31,296 nucleotides of DNA from an uncultured Clostridium sp. (GTDB lineage: Bacteria > Bacillota > Clostridia > Lachnospirales > Lachnospiraceae), in assembly GCF_900547735.1 (NCBI RefSeq), contig NZ_URHZ01000068.1:1-31296 (forward strand), given 5' to 3'. Below are positions 13,212 through 21,696 of this stretch, piece after piece. Below the pieces are notes generated by a model that worked only from the letters and a program-made list of their open reading frames with translations, did not search any database and had not been told where the DNA came from. Position numbers and translations under genes: made by a program. The first letter of the stretch is position 1; each line of letters begins with the position of its first letter.

Positions 13212-14534
13212 ATGTTAAATGATTACAGGAACAAATTTGTAACTCCGGAAGCTGCCGCGGCGAAAGCGGTCCGCTCCGGTGATTGGGTGGATTACGGTTT
13301 CGGCGCCGGATTTCCGGAGCTTTTAGACAGGGCGCTGGCCGGACGGAAAGAAGAATTAAAGGATGTGAAGATCCGCGGCGGTCTGGTAATCCGTCCCCGC
13401 ATTGAGGCCGTGGAATGCGATCCGGAACAAAGTGCATTTACCTATTACAGCTGGCACATCGGCGATTATGAAAGAAAGCTTCAGAGCCGCGGTTTATGCC
13501 GTTTTATCCCAATGATCCTGCGTTCGCTGCCCGAGCTTTACCGCAATCACATCCGCGTCGACGTGGCCTTCGTGCCTGTTTCAACGCCCGATGACAACGG
13601 TTACTGCGGACTTGGCGTTTCTAACTATGCCTGGCGGACTATTTTTGAGAAAGCCCGGACCGTCGTGTTTGAGATTAACGAACATCTTCCGAGACTCCAG
13701 GGTGTGGACGGCTCCCACCGTGTCCATCTGTCCGAAGCGGACTTTATCGTCGAGGGAGAACACGAGCCCCTTCCCCTGCGTACCTACCGGGAACCGTCTC
13801 CCACCGATATTGAAATCGCCAGACATGTCGTAAACGAAATTCCGGACGGAGCCGTTCTCTCGCTCGGCGTCGGCGGTGTGCCGTTTACCGTTGCCAGGAT
13901 GCTCGCCGAATCGGATCTGAAGGATCTGGGCTGCCATACGGGAACCATCAGCGACGCCTTTCTGGCGCTGTACAAAGCCGGTAAGCTGACCAATAAGAGA
14001 AAAGAATTTGACGCGGGCTACTCTACCTGGAATCTTGCCATGGGGTCACAGGAACTCTATAACTGGCTTGATGAGGAACCGGAGCTCTTTCACCCGGGCG
14101 ACGTGGACTACGTCCATTCCCCTGAGCGCATCAGCCGGATGAAGAATGTAATCAGCATCAACGGCGGCGTGGAACTCGACCTGATGGGCCAGGAAAATGC
14201 GGAATCTGCGGGAAGCCGCCAGCTCTCCGGCACAGGCGGGCAGCTTGATTTCCTGGAAGGCGCTTTCCGCTCCGAAGGCGGCAAGGGATTCATCTGTCTT
14301 GCCTCCACGCATAAAAAGAAGGACGGGACCCTCAAATCCAATATCGTCCCCTTCGTTCCCGGCGGCAGCGTGGTGTCGGCGCCCCGAAGCATGATTCAGT
14401 ACGTGGCGACGGAATACGGCGTGGCAAAGCTGTCCGGCCTATCTCTGCGGGAGCGGGCCGAGGCAATGACCGCGATAGCGCATCCCGATTTCAGGGAAGA
14501 ACTTATGAAGTATGCAAGAGAGAATTTTTTGTAA
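13212..14534 (+). CDS. Acetyl-CoA hydrolase/transferase family protein (CoA-transferase)
   Basis: A 440-aa protein aligning from memory with clostridial butyryl-CoA:acetate and 4-hydroxybutyrate CoA-transferases. Conserved segments are VPVSTPDDNGYCGLGVSNY, LSLGVGGVPFTVARML, VDYVHSPERISRMKNVISIN and the C-terminal VATEYGVAKLSGLSLRERA. These enzymes normally pass CoA through a glutamyl-CoA thioester on a Glu in an HTEM-SDG motif. Here the corresponding segment is CHTGTISDAF, with Gly244 (GGA at 13941-13943) where Glu is expected, so canonical catalysis is doubtful. The ATG at 13212 has a GGGAAGG site; an upstream in-frame ATG at 13167 lacks one. It is monocistronic, with its own promoter and leader terminator. 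The acyl substrates cannot be inferred. Confidence 0.88.
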   Translation: MLNDYRNKFVTPEAAAAKAVRSGDWVDYGFGAGFPELLDRALAGRKEELKDVKIRGGLVIRPRIEAVECDPEQSAFTYYSWHIGDYERKLQSRGLCRFIPMILRSLPELYRNHIRVDVAFVPVSTPDDNGYCGLGVSNYAWRTIFEKARTVVFEINEHLPRLQGVDGSHRVHLSEADFIVEGEHEPLPLRTYREPSPTDIEIARHVVNEIPDGAVLSLGVGGVPFTVARMLAESDLKDLGCHTGTISDAFLALYKAGKLTNKRKEFDAGYSTWNLAMGSQELYNWLDEEPELFHPGDVDYVHSPERISRMKNVISINGGVELDLMGQENAESAGSRQLSGTGGQLDFLEGAFRSEGGKGFICLASTHKKKDGTLKSNIVPFVPGGSVVSAPRSMIQYVATEYGVAKLSGLSLRERAEAMTAIAHPDFREELMKYARENFL

Positions 14535-14598
14535 CAGACAAGGCCGGAAACGGGAACAGACGGCCTGGAACTGAACCAGCGGTCCAGATAGATACTGT

Positions 14599-14632
14599 AA
14601 AAGGGCGAGGCCATTACCGGCCCTGCCCTTTT
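14599..14632. terminator. Bidirectional terminator between convergent genes
   Basis: Stem AAAAGGGC(GA)GGCC / GGCC(CT)GCCCTTTT (14599-14612 with 14619-14632), loop ATTACC, flanked by T-runs on both strands. It serves the CoA-transferase gene (plus) and the HlyD-type adaptor gene (minus), whose stop codons flank it. Confidence 0.85.
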
Positions 14633-14634
14633 CT

Positions 14635-15855
14635 TTAAAACACTGTTTTCACTCTGCTTCCATCTACAATTCCAGAATCATAAGGATCCGAAATAACCAC
14701 ATCCCCCTCCGTCAGGCCTTCCAGTATCTCCGTTCTTCCATTTTCAGTCGTTCCTGCTTTCACCGCCGCGGCCTCTGCCTTTCCCGCCCTCACTCTATAG
14801 ACCACCGTATCGGTGCCGTCCGGCACCACCGCGGATATGGGGACGGTCAGAACATTCTCCGCTTTTATTATATGAAACGTCAAATCCGCCTGCTGCCCGG
14901 CTCCGAACCGTTCCATCAGGGTCATGGTGTCAGGATCTTGGGGATCCAGCTCCACCTGGCAGCGGCTCTCTTCCAGTCCTGTGGATGATATCGCTTTTGA
15001 CGCAGTTCTGGCTATAAATGCCACCGTAACCCTGCCTTTTATCCCATCGGGATACACCGCCTCGGCCTCCATCCCGACGGTGAGTCCCGCCGCATCCTCC
15101 GCCAGAACGGAAGCCGACAGTTTCATTTCATCCATGCGGTAGACTTTGACGGCCGCCTGGTTCTGCGCCAGATAGGCCCCTTTTTCCGTATATACTTCCC
15201 ACAGGATTCCGTCAAACGGCATCACAACCGTGGTAGGGCCGACCGCATCTTCCAGTGTTTCGAGCTGCCTTTCGCTGGATGCGATCTGCTCGTTCAAATA
15301 GTTCCTCTGCTTCTCGGAATTGACCTCCCCGGCCTGGACATACTGCTGATAAGCCCGTGCCATCTCCGTTCGCGCCGTCTCCAATTCCGTCTGCGACAGG
15401 TATCCGCTGTCCGCCAGAATCCTGCCGTCCTCGTAATTTTTCTTTGCCAGGCGGTAGGCGCTGTCCGCCGCATCATAGGCGGACTGTGCCTCTCCTCCCG
15501 CTCCGTACAAGCGGTCATATTCCTGTTTGGCCTTGTTAATCTGCTGCTTTAACTGCTCCCTCTGGAGGTCCATGCTGATTTCCTGAGCCGTCTCGGTTTT
15601 AAGAAGCGCCTCTCCCGCTTTTACCTGCTCTCCCGGTTTATAGGGGATATCCGATACGCTACCGGCCGACGGGGTGCTCAGAATCATACTGTGGGCCGGC
15701 GTCAGTTCGGCCTGGACCGTAAATTTCCGTTCCAGGTTCCCATACCCGACTTCCTCCGCATCCGCATCCGCCGGCTTCATCATGCTAAGCCCAAGCGCCG
15801 CCAGGCAGAGTATCACAGCCGCCGCTGCCAGAATTTTTTTGTATTTCCTCTTCAT
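14635..15855 (-). CDS. HlyD/RND-type efflux adaptor (membrane fusion-like) protein
   Basis: A 406-aa adaptor of the HlyD/MacA type. The N-terminal membrane anchor/signal segment is at residues about 6-26 (KILAAAAVILCLAALGLSMM). A first lipoyl half (PYKPGEQVKAGEALLKTET) is followed by a long coiled-coil hairpin (about 85-195, AYRLAKKNYEDGRILADSG and similar), the second lipoyl half (TTVVMPFDGILWEVYTEKGAYL), a beta-barrel, and a C-terminal domain ending VISDPYDSGIVDGSRVKTVF. The ATG at 15855 has a GGGGGG site about 10 bases upstream and lies 16 bases after the permease stop; a GTG at 15879 is an alternative. Last gene of the TetR-ABC-permease-adaptor operon. In Gram-positives such adaptors join FtsX/MacB-type permeases for export of peptides or drugs. 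Confidence 0.9.
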   Translation of the reverse strand: MKRKYKKILAAAAVILCLAALGLSMMKPADADAEEVGYGNLERKFTVQAELTPAHSMILSTPSAGSVSDIPYKPGEQVKAGEALLKTETAQEISMDLQREQLKQQINKAKQEYDRLYGAGGEAQSAYDAADSAYRLAKKNYEDGRILADSGYLSQTELETARTEMARAYQQYVQAGEVNSEKQRNYLNEQIASSERQLETLEDAVGPTTVVMPFDGILWEVYTEKGAYLAQNQAAVKVYRMDEMKLSASVLAEDAAGLTVGMEAEAVYPDGIKGRVTVAFIARTASKAISSTGLEESRCQVELDPQDPDTMTLMERFGAGQQADLTFHIIKAENVLTVPISAVVPDGTDTVVYRVRAGKAEAAAVKAGTTENGRTEILEGLTEGDVVISDPYDSGIVDGSRVKTVF

Positions 15856-15871
15856 ATGACTGTTTCCCCCC

Positions 15872-18223
15872 CTATTCACGTTCCCGCAAAAATTCAGCCG
15901 GAAGTATTGTTTTCAGTTTTGAGAGCATGGCCGCAGAACCCAAAAATGAAGAGCAGGCCGTCAGACCGGCCGCTGCCAGGATGGCTTTTGCGTCCAGAAA
16001 ATTCGGAATTGTATACATATCTCCCGACATCGTCGCCGTTATCAGAAGGCTGGCCAAAAAGGCCAGCGGTATTCCCAGGATAACGGCACCCGCCGTCAGA
16101 ATCCACTGGCCGGTGGAAAGCACGTCCAGGCATTCCCTGCTGTTCAACCCGAGCAACATCAGAACCGACAGCTCGCGCTTCAATTCTTCGTAGCGGATCA
16201 GGGAACTGACATAGATGACCGCAAAGCCGATTGCCACACCCATCAGAGACATGGAAAACATGATTCCGCTCATACTGCCCATAACCGTGCGGTACTGCTC
16301 CATCCTCTCCTGCCTGCTCTGAATCAGCGATACGGTTCCCTTTCCCTGCAGCCTCTCCCTCAAATCCTCCAGCACACCGTCAGGAGCTTTCAGGTATACT
16401 CCGGTGAAACCATCCCCATAACTGCTTACCTTCCCGGCTCCCTGATAAGACATGTAGGCCAGACTTCCCATATACTGGGCAATGATATCCGTAACCACCG
16501 TACTTGTCTCCCTCTTATCCGGGTAGGACGTCCGCACTTCTATCATGTCCCCTCTCTTCACTCCCAATATTTCCGCCATGTGCTCCGAAAGGATAATTCC
16601 CTCATCCCTCACATATACCTGCCGTCCTCCGGTCCGGTACAGTTTGGTAAGCTTACCGTCTTTTGAAACTGCCTGCAGCGTGCAGTCTGTTTTCCCGTCG
16701 GGACCAGCCAGTGTGACGGGAAATTCAATAATTCCTTCCGCCTCCCGGATTCTCGGATCCCGGACCGCCTCGAACGCGTCACTGCGGCCGACGGGATGGC
16801 TGAAATATACCATAATATCCTGCCTCTGCGTCTTTTCCCAATAATTGATAATAAAAATGTCAAACATCGTATTCATGGACACCAGCGTGGCCGTTATCAT
16901 ATAAGCAGCCGCCATCCCGGCCAGGGAAAAACAGGTTCTTCCCGGATTTCTGGCAAGGGTTCTGACTCCCATGAGCCCCGGTATTGTCAGGAATTTTGTA
17001 AATCCCGGTATTTTTTCCAGAAATGACTTTCCGGCTGCTCCCGGAGCGGCCGGGCGAAGGGCCGCAGCCGGCTCCATCTTCCACAGGGAACCGACGCAAA
17101 ACCACGCGACTCCCGCACAAAAAGCGGCTGCTTCCAGCGTTCCCACTGCAAAGTAGGTGAGCGAAAGAGGGGCAGAGACCGACGGAAGCTTAAAATACAC
17201 CCGGTAGAAATCTGCCATCGGCTCTGCCAGGATATAGCCAGCGCACGTTCCCAGAATTCCTCCCACCGCTCCCACAAACGCCCCATATCCCAGATAGTGA
17301 AGCCGAATCCGCCATTTTGAAATTCCCAGGGCCATCATCGTCCCAACCTGTGTCCGTTGCTGTTCTATCATGCGGCTGAGTGTTATGTACAGGACAACCG
17401 CCGCCACCGCCAGAAAGAGAAAGGGAACTGCACCGGACATCCGATCCAACTGCTTAATCTCTTCTCCCACCATGGCGGCTCCTATCTGGTCCTCTCCTTT
17501 ATAGGCCGATATCAGACCATAGGCCTCCAGAAGCTGTTCCACCTGTTTTTCGACTGACTCCCACTCAACCCCGTTATCCAGACGCATCAGGAAACTGTTC
17601 GCCATGCTCTCTTTTCCCAGGAGACGTGAAACGGTCCGGTATGATGCAAAAGCGGCATCATATGTCTCAGGACTGGGAAACAGTTCATTCATGTCGCGGA
17701 TCATATAGATATTTTCCGGTGTCGTGCCGATTCCTGTTATCTTCATTGGAACTTTTTTACCGTTCACCACAATATGAATTGTATCCCCCGGCTTCAGTCC
17801 CCTGGCCTCCGCCATACTCTCCCCCAGAATCAATTCCTGTTTTCCCTCCTCCGGCATCGTTCCCCTTGTAAGCAGCGGCCGGTTCATCTGTCCCTCCGAC
17901 CAGGACACCAGATGAAGCTCCGCCTGCCCCGTAACACCGGCCAGCTCCACATTCCGGACAAGCCTGCCTTCCGCTAGAGCGATACCGTCCAGACTTTCCA
18001 GCCGTGAAGCCGTCTGCAGGCCGACATCCGCGGTGTCCGCAAAGCCGTCGCAGAAATCGGTCTCCCTGAAAAAGGTATCTCTGGATTCGACCAGATTGTC
18101 ATAGCAAAGTTCCAGGACGCTGTATCCGCACAGGCCGATCATTACAATCAGGATACATGACAGGTAAGCGGACAGGGAGGCCCTGATATCACGCAGCATT
18201 TTTTTTAACAAAATTCCTGTCAT
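15872..18223 (-). CDS. ABC transporter permease, FtsX/MacB family (two FtsX domains)
   Basis: A 783-aa permease. The N-terminal membrane segment (about residues 16-38) precedes an extracytoplasmic MacB-PCD-like domain (about 40-240). A first FtsX block covers about 255-385 (FLFLAVAAVVLYITLSRMIE, then QVGTMMALGISKWRIRLHY). A central hydrophobic segment near 420-450 leads into a second external domain. The second FtsX block is at about 655-783 (SLMGVAIGFAVIYVSSLIRY, then ELSVLMLLGLNSRECLDVL). The duplicated layout means a single polypeptide may suffice with its ATPase. It starts 36 bases after the ATPase stop and is followed at 16 bases by the adaptor. The family exports lipoproteins, antimicrobial peptides or drugs, or signals mechanically; the substrate is unknown. 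Confidence 0.92.
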   Translation of the reverse strand: MTGILLKKMLRDIRASLSAYLSCILIVMIGLCGYSVLELCYDNLVESRDTFFRETDFCDGFADTADVGLQTASRLESLDGIALAEGRLVRNVELAGVTGQAELHLVSWSEGQMNRPLLTRGTMPEEGKQELILGESMAEARGLKPGDTIHIVVNGKKVPMKITGIGTTPENIYMIRDMNELFPSPETYDAAFASYRTVSRLLGKESMANSFLMRLDNGVEWESVEKQVEQLLEAYGLISAYKGEDQIGAAMVGEEIKQLDRMSGAVPFLFLAVAAVVLYITLSRMIEQQRTQVGTMMALGISKWRIRLHYLGYGAFVGAVGGILGTCAGYILAEPMADFYRVYFKLPSVSAPLSLTYFAVGTLEAAAFCAGVAWFCVGSLWKMEPAAALRPAAPGAAGKSFLEKIPGFTKFLTIPGLMGVRTLARNPGRTCFSLAGMAAAYMITATLVSMNTMFDIFIINYWEKTQRQDIMVYFSHPVGRSDAFEAVRDPRIREAEGIIEFPVTLAGPDGKTDCTLQAVSKDGKLTKLYRTGGRQVYVRDEGIILSEHMAEILGVKRGDMIEVRTSYPDKRETSTVVTDIIAQYMGSLAYMSYQGAGKVSSYGDGFTGVYLKAPDGVLEDLRERLQGKGTVSLIQSRQERMEQYRTVMGSMSGIMFSMSLMGVAIGFAVIYVSSLIRYEELKRELSVLMLLGLNSRECLDVLSTGQWILTAGAVILGIPLAFLASLLITATMSGDMYTIPNFLDAKAILAAAGLTACSSFLGSAAMLSKLKTILPAEFLRERE

Positions 18224-18259
18224 ATCATGTCCTCCCCTTTGGATTCTCTCTTCAGTTAG

Positions 18260-19045
18260 CTACCAGTCCAGTTCCTCTGCGCCGCAGGGCGTCCCGTTTA
18301 CCTCCGCGCGTACCAGCTCCCCGTCCTTCATGTGGAACACCCGGTCGGCCACGCGGGCCATCTCCGGATTGTGGGTAATCGTCAGCACCGGGCATCCCAG
18401 TTTATCCCTGACCTCCAGAAGCAGCTTCACAACGGCAATGCTGTTTTTGCTGTCCAGCGCTCCCGTAGGCTCATCGCAGAGCAGAAGCGCCGGTTTCTTC
18501 ACAATCGCTCTTGCCACGGAAACTCTTTGCTGTTCTCCTCCCGATAGCTGGGAAGGGAAATGGCCCGCCCGTCCTCTAAGTCCTACCATGGCGAGCGCCT
18601 CATCAGGCTCCATTGCGTCTCTGGTCAGTGAGGCGGCCAGCTCCACATTCTCCCTGGCCGTCAATGAGGGAATCAGGTTGAAAAACTGGAAGACAAAGCC
18701 CACCACGTCCCGCCTGTAAACGGCAAGCTGATCCATCGTGCAGTCCGTCACCGCTCTCCCTCCGTACCGCATCGTTCCCGAGGTGGGGCGATCCATGCCT
18801 CCGATTACATTCAGCAGCGTGGATTTCCCGGAGCCGGAGGGTCCCAGGACTACGATGAACTCACCTTTTCTCACCTCAAAAGAGACGTTTTTTAATGCAT
18901 CCACCGCCACATCCCCGGTCTCGTAGCGCATGGAGAGATTTTCGGCTTTTAATACAGCGTCTGAGTTACCGTCCGGCTCACTGTTACCCGTAGCTTCCAT
19001 TCCGGCTTTGTTCATTCCGTTGTCTGCGGTTCTGTTTTCTATCAT
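18260..19045 (-). CDS. ABC transporter ATP-binding protein (MacB/LolD type)
   Basis: A 261-aa ATPase. Walker A GPSGSGKST is at about residues 68-76, Q-loop FVFQFFNLIPSLTARENV, signature LSGGEQQRVSVARAI, Walker B LLLCDEPTGALD and H-loop THNPEMA are all intact, so it should be active. This motif set is typical of partners of FtsX-type permeases. The ATG at 19045 (site AAGAAGAGA) lies 19 bases after the TetR stop. The open frame extends to a TTG at 19108 inside the regulator gene, which I judge less likely. The first 30 residues are a hydrophilic extension not seen in most relatives. Confidence 0.93.
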   Translation of the reverse strand: MIENRTADNGMNKAGMEATGNSEPDGNSDAVLKAENLSMRYETGDVAVDALKNVSFEVRKGEFIVVLGPSGSGKSTLLNVIGGMDRPTSGTMRYGGRAVTDCTMDQLAVYRRDVVGFVFQFFNLIPSLTARENVELAASLTRDAMEPDEALAMVGLRGRAGHFPSQLSGGEQQRVSVARAIVKKPALLLCDEPTGALDSKNSIAVVKLLLEVRDKLGCPVLTITHNPEMARVADRVFHMKDGELVRAEVNGTPCGAEELDW

Positions 19046-19064
19046 TTCTCTTCTTTTATCGTTC

Positions 19065-19703
19065 TTATTGCCGGCAATTCTGTCCCTGATACTCTTCTTT
19101 ATAAGCAATCTCCCTGAACCGCCTTTCCCATCTGTAAAAGTTTTCCATCATTTCCTCTATGTCCAGGGGCAGACCGGCCCTCTGTCTGTCATGGATATAG
19201 CCGTCAACCATCCAGGTTATCATATTGCAGATTTCCACCGGATCAATTCCTTCCCTGAATCGGCTGCGGTCGATTTTTTCAAAAAATATGCCGTAAGCTT
19301 CACCGATAAAATTACAAATCGACCGGTTCAGTTCCTCGATCACCGGCTCCTTTTCCAGATAAAAACACCGCGTGACAAACTCCAGCACAAAAGGGGTCTG
19401 CTTCAGTATCTTCAACTTTTCCTGCGCCGCGTATTCCAGCAGCTCGAAGAAATCGGTCAGTTTGCCAAACTGTTCATCCAGGACCTGAGAGGTCACCAGT
19501 TTCGAACAGTATTCAAACAGGAACAGATAGAGACTTTTTTTGTTATGGAAATAATAAAACAGCAGACCCTTAGAAATACCGGCTTTTCTGGCGATTTCAT
19601 CCGTCACCGCGTGTTTATAGTCGTTTCTGGAAAATACTTCGAGGGCTGCATTGATGATTCTGAGCTGTTTCTCCTCGGGAAGATCATAGAACTGGTCATT
19701 CAT
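19065..19703 (-). CDS. TetR/AcrR family regulator of the export operon
   Basis: A 212-aa regulator. The helix-turn-helix at about residues 32-52 reads AVTDEIARKAGISKGLLFYYF, a strong TetR signature; the C-terminal domain is helical with no recognised ligand motif. The ATG at 19703 has an AAAGGAAA site. It is the first gene of the operon with the ATPase, FtsX-type permease and HlyD-type adaptor, an arrangement typical of self-regulated efflux. An inverted repeat overlapping its promoter region (19746-19762) is the likely operator. Confidence 0.92.
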   Translation of the reverse strand: MNDQFYDLPEEKQLRIINAALEVFSRNDYKHAVTDEIARKAGISKGLLFYYFHNKKSLYLFLFEYCSKLVTSQVLDEQFGKLTDFFELLEYAAQEKLKILKQTPFVLEFVTRCFYLEKEPVIEELNRSICNFIGEAYGIFFEKIDRSRFREGIDPVEICNMITWMVDGYIHDRQRAGLPLDIEEMMENFYRWERRFREIAYKEEYQGQNCRQ

Positions 19704-19745
19704 TTGCAGGTTTCCTTTCTATCAAAGGATGAAATGATTTGTTGT

Positions 19746-19762
19746 TTGACTGGTTTGGTCAA
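19746..19762. promoter_or_regulatory. Likely TetR operator TTGAC-N7-GTCAA
   Basis: A perfect inverted repeat with 5-bp arms (TTGAC, TGGTTTG, GTCAA) lies just downstream of the predicted start of the TetR-led operon. Size and spacing are typical of TetR-family operators, and the position would block transcription. Assignment is inference. Confidence 0.6.
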
Positions 19763-19766
19763 TTTA

Positions 19767-19794
19767 ATTGTACTTCATTGACTATTTTTTACAA
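19767..19794 (-). promoter_or_regulatory. Promoter of the TetR-ABC export operon
   Basis: On the minus strand TTGTAA (19789-19794) and TACAAT (19767-19772) with a 16-base spacer. The predicted start falls near 19760, inside the inverted repeat 19746-19762, consistent with autoregulation. Confidence 0.6.
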
Positions 19795-20056
19795 GGGGGT
19801 ACCTGAAACTTTTGCGGCCGCAGGGGAATTTCTGTTTTTGTTTCATTTTTAATTATCTGAATTAAAATGCGTTTTATCGCCCTATCGAAGACATTTTAAC
19901 AGATTTTTCCATTTATTATGTATTTTTTGCAAGAATATGCAATATATTGTTGGACTTTTCTGTCGATTTGCGGTAAGATTTTATATGGGAATATTGGTGT
20001 GGAAAGTATGAAAGGGCCTCATGGCTTTTTAATAAAATACATAAAGGGGGATAAGT
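19795..20056 (+). promoter_or_regulatory. Upstream region of the zinc-ribbon genes with candidate promoter
   Basis: An A/T-rich gene-free stretch between the divergent TetR and zinc-ribbon genes. The best promoter is TTGGAC (19950-19955) and TAAGAT (19974-19979) with an 18-base spacer on the plus strand, giving a leader of about 70 bases that ends in an AAAGGGGG ribosome binding site. No small ORF or RNA structure was recognised in the rest. Confidence 0.5.
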
Positions 20057-20548
20057 ATGATTTGTCCATATTGTAACAACACAATGCCGGATGACAGCGT
20101 TTTCTGCTCTGAATGCGGTAAACGGCTTCAGCAGGAAGTCACTGAGCTCGTACAGGATAGCGTAATTTTATGTCCGATCTGCGGAAGTGAAAACCAAAAG
20201 GGAGCTAATTTCTGTACGAACTGCCGGTCTCCGCTTTCGGAATATGCCCTGCAAAAGCAAAGGGAACATAACGAACTGCAGGCCCGGAGCGCCCAGCTCA
20301 AAATGCAGGCAATGTCTCTTAAAGCCCAGCAGGAACAGCTTGAGCTGCAACAGCAGCAGTATGCCTCAATGGCAAAATGTCCCAAATGCGGTTCCACGTC
20401 CCTGTCCGGCAATAAAAAAGGATTTGGAATTGGGAAAGCGGTTGTCGGCGCTGCTTTAGTCGGCCCGCTTGGATTAGTTGCAGGTAATATCGGAGCAAAA
20501 AAAGTCCGTGTCACCTGTTTAAACTGCGGTAAAAAATTTATGTTATAG
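20057..20548 (+). CDS. Zinc-ribbon protein with three CxxC-pair modules
   Basis: A 163-aa protein. The first ribbon uses C3/C6 and C17/C20 (MICPYC...FCSECG). The second uses C39/C42 and C53/C56 (CPICG...FCTNC). The third uses C108/C111 and C154/C157 (CPKCG...CLNCG). A Gln-rich coiled coil spans about 62-107. The third ribbon contains a glycine-rich hydrophobic insert (GFGIGKAVVGAALVGPLGLV) between its cysteine pairs, which may contact a membrane or a partner. The function is unknown. It is followed 11 bases later by a second zinc-ribbon gene, so the two are co-transcribed. Confidence 0.88.
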   Translation: MICPYCNNTMPDDSVFCSECGKRLQQEVTELVQDSVILCPICGSENQKGANFCTNCRSPLSEYALQKQREHNELQARSAQLKMQAMSLKAQQEQLELQQQQYASMAKCPKCGSTSLSGNKKGFGIGKAVVGAALVGPLGLVAGNIGAKKVRVTCLNCGKKFML

Positions 20549-20559
20549 GGGGAAAAAGT

Positions 20560-21519
20560 ATGTACTGTAGAAAATGCGGAGAAGAATTCCAGGGAAAGTT
20601 CTGCCCGAACTGCGGAGAACCGGCGGGTACCGGACAGACAGAAAAGGCAGCCGAGCAGAGGGAACAAACTGCCGGGCAGGAGAACCGATCTGCCGATCAG
20701 GAGAACAGGGCTCCTATTTTAAACGGCGTGGATATGAGCAGGCCGCAGGCCGCCCCGCCTTTAAAAGAACCTTTTTATGCACAAAGCTGGTTTGTTGTCC
20801 TGATGATGTTCTGCTGCTGTTTCCCTGTGGGACTGTTTCTTATGTGGAAATATAAAAAGTTCAGCAAGCCCGTGAGAATCGGCCTGACCGTGTTCTTTGC
20901 CATTGCCTTTATCATAGGCGTCGCAAAAGGCCCTAATGCTTCCGGAACCGTCTCTGATCCTGCCGGCACGGAAGCTCAGGAATCTGAAACTTCCAGACGG
21001 ATGTCTTCCAGAACGGAAAGCGCCGACACCGTTAAGACCGAACCTGCTGCATCCGGCGAAAGCACCGTTACCGACAACCGGGACGCCGCTCTGGAGGCCG
21101 ACAGGGAACTGTTTGATATCATCACAGCCGCCGAAGCCGATTATGCCACGCTCACCACGGTTATGGGAACCGAGGGAGTTTCCTTAGTAGACCTGTATGA
21201 CACTGCTAAAACTGCCGAGAGTAACTTTGGAATTTACTGGAGCAATATCAACACTGTAAAATGTGACAACATAAAAGAATATCAGGATGCCGCCCGGAAT
21301 TATGTTATGAATATGAAACTGATCGCTTCATCGGTAAAGAAATATATTGATAAGCAGAATATGGAGGATTTATCCGACGCAAAAGCCTTCATAGAAGATT
21401 CTCAGAATTATGCGATTATCGTCGTTGGCAAACGTTTGAAGTTTTTGACGGATTCAGGGTTTACCGATGAGGAAGCGATCCATATATTGTCACCGGAAAG
21501 TGAAACTGAAACTGAATAA
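20560..21519 (+). CDS. Zinc-ribbon membrane protein
   Basis: A 319-aa protein. The N-terminal zinc ribbon (C3/C6, C15/C18; YCRKCG...FCPNCGEP) is followed by a Gln/Glu-rich linker and two hydrophobic segments at about 77-97 and 105-122 with a basic turn (WKYKKFSKPVR) between them. A low-complexity acidic/Ser/Thr stretch (about 125-170) then precedes a helical extracytoplasmic domain (about 175-305). The short turn suggests a hairpin with both ends on one face, but topology is uncertain. The ribosome binding site GGGGGAAAA precedes the ATG. Function is unknown; pairing with the preceding zinc-ribbon gene suggests a joint role. Confidence 0.85.
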   Translation: MYCRKCGEEFQGKFCPNCGEPAGTGQTEKAAEQREQTAGQENRSADQENRAPILNGVDMSRPQAAPPLKEPFYAQSWFVVLMMFCCCFPVGLFLMWKYKKFSKPVRIGLTVFFAIAFIIGVAKGPNASGTVSDPAGTEAQESETSRRMSSRTESADTVKTEPAASGESTVTDNRDAALEADRELFDIITAAEADYATLTTVMGTEGVSLVDLYDTAKTAESNFGIYWSNINTVKCDNIKEYQDAARNYVMNMKLIASSVKKYIDKQNMEDLSDAKAFIEDSQNYAIIVVGKRLKFLTDSGFTDEEAIHILSPESETETE

Positions 21520-21561
21520 ATGATGTAATTCCTTTCCAAATGATTTTCACGGATTCTTAAA

Positions 21562-21615
21562 CAGGGGCGGACTTTTTCTCAGATTGATTCACCAGTCAGA
21601 GAAAAGGTCCGCCTG
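21562..21615. terminator. Terminator after the zinc-ribbon genes
   Basis: A long near-perfect stem CAGG(GG)CGGACTTTTTCTC / GAGAAAAGGTCCGCCTG (21562-21580 with 21599-21615), about 40 bases after the stop at 21519. The T-rich tail is modest (TCTCTCATTCTATATT). Confidence 0.7.
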
Positions 21616-21696
21616 TCTCTCATTCTATATTATTTAAAAATGGGTATTCTATCATTAAACTAGAAACGATATTGAAAAGAAAGCGAGGTTCACCTC

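Noticed and set aside
18930..19781. Plus-strand frame of 283 codons over the TetR and ABC genes
   Set aside because: It is antisense to two well-supported genes and crosses their promoter; Phe/Leu-rich translation without motifs.
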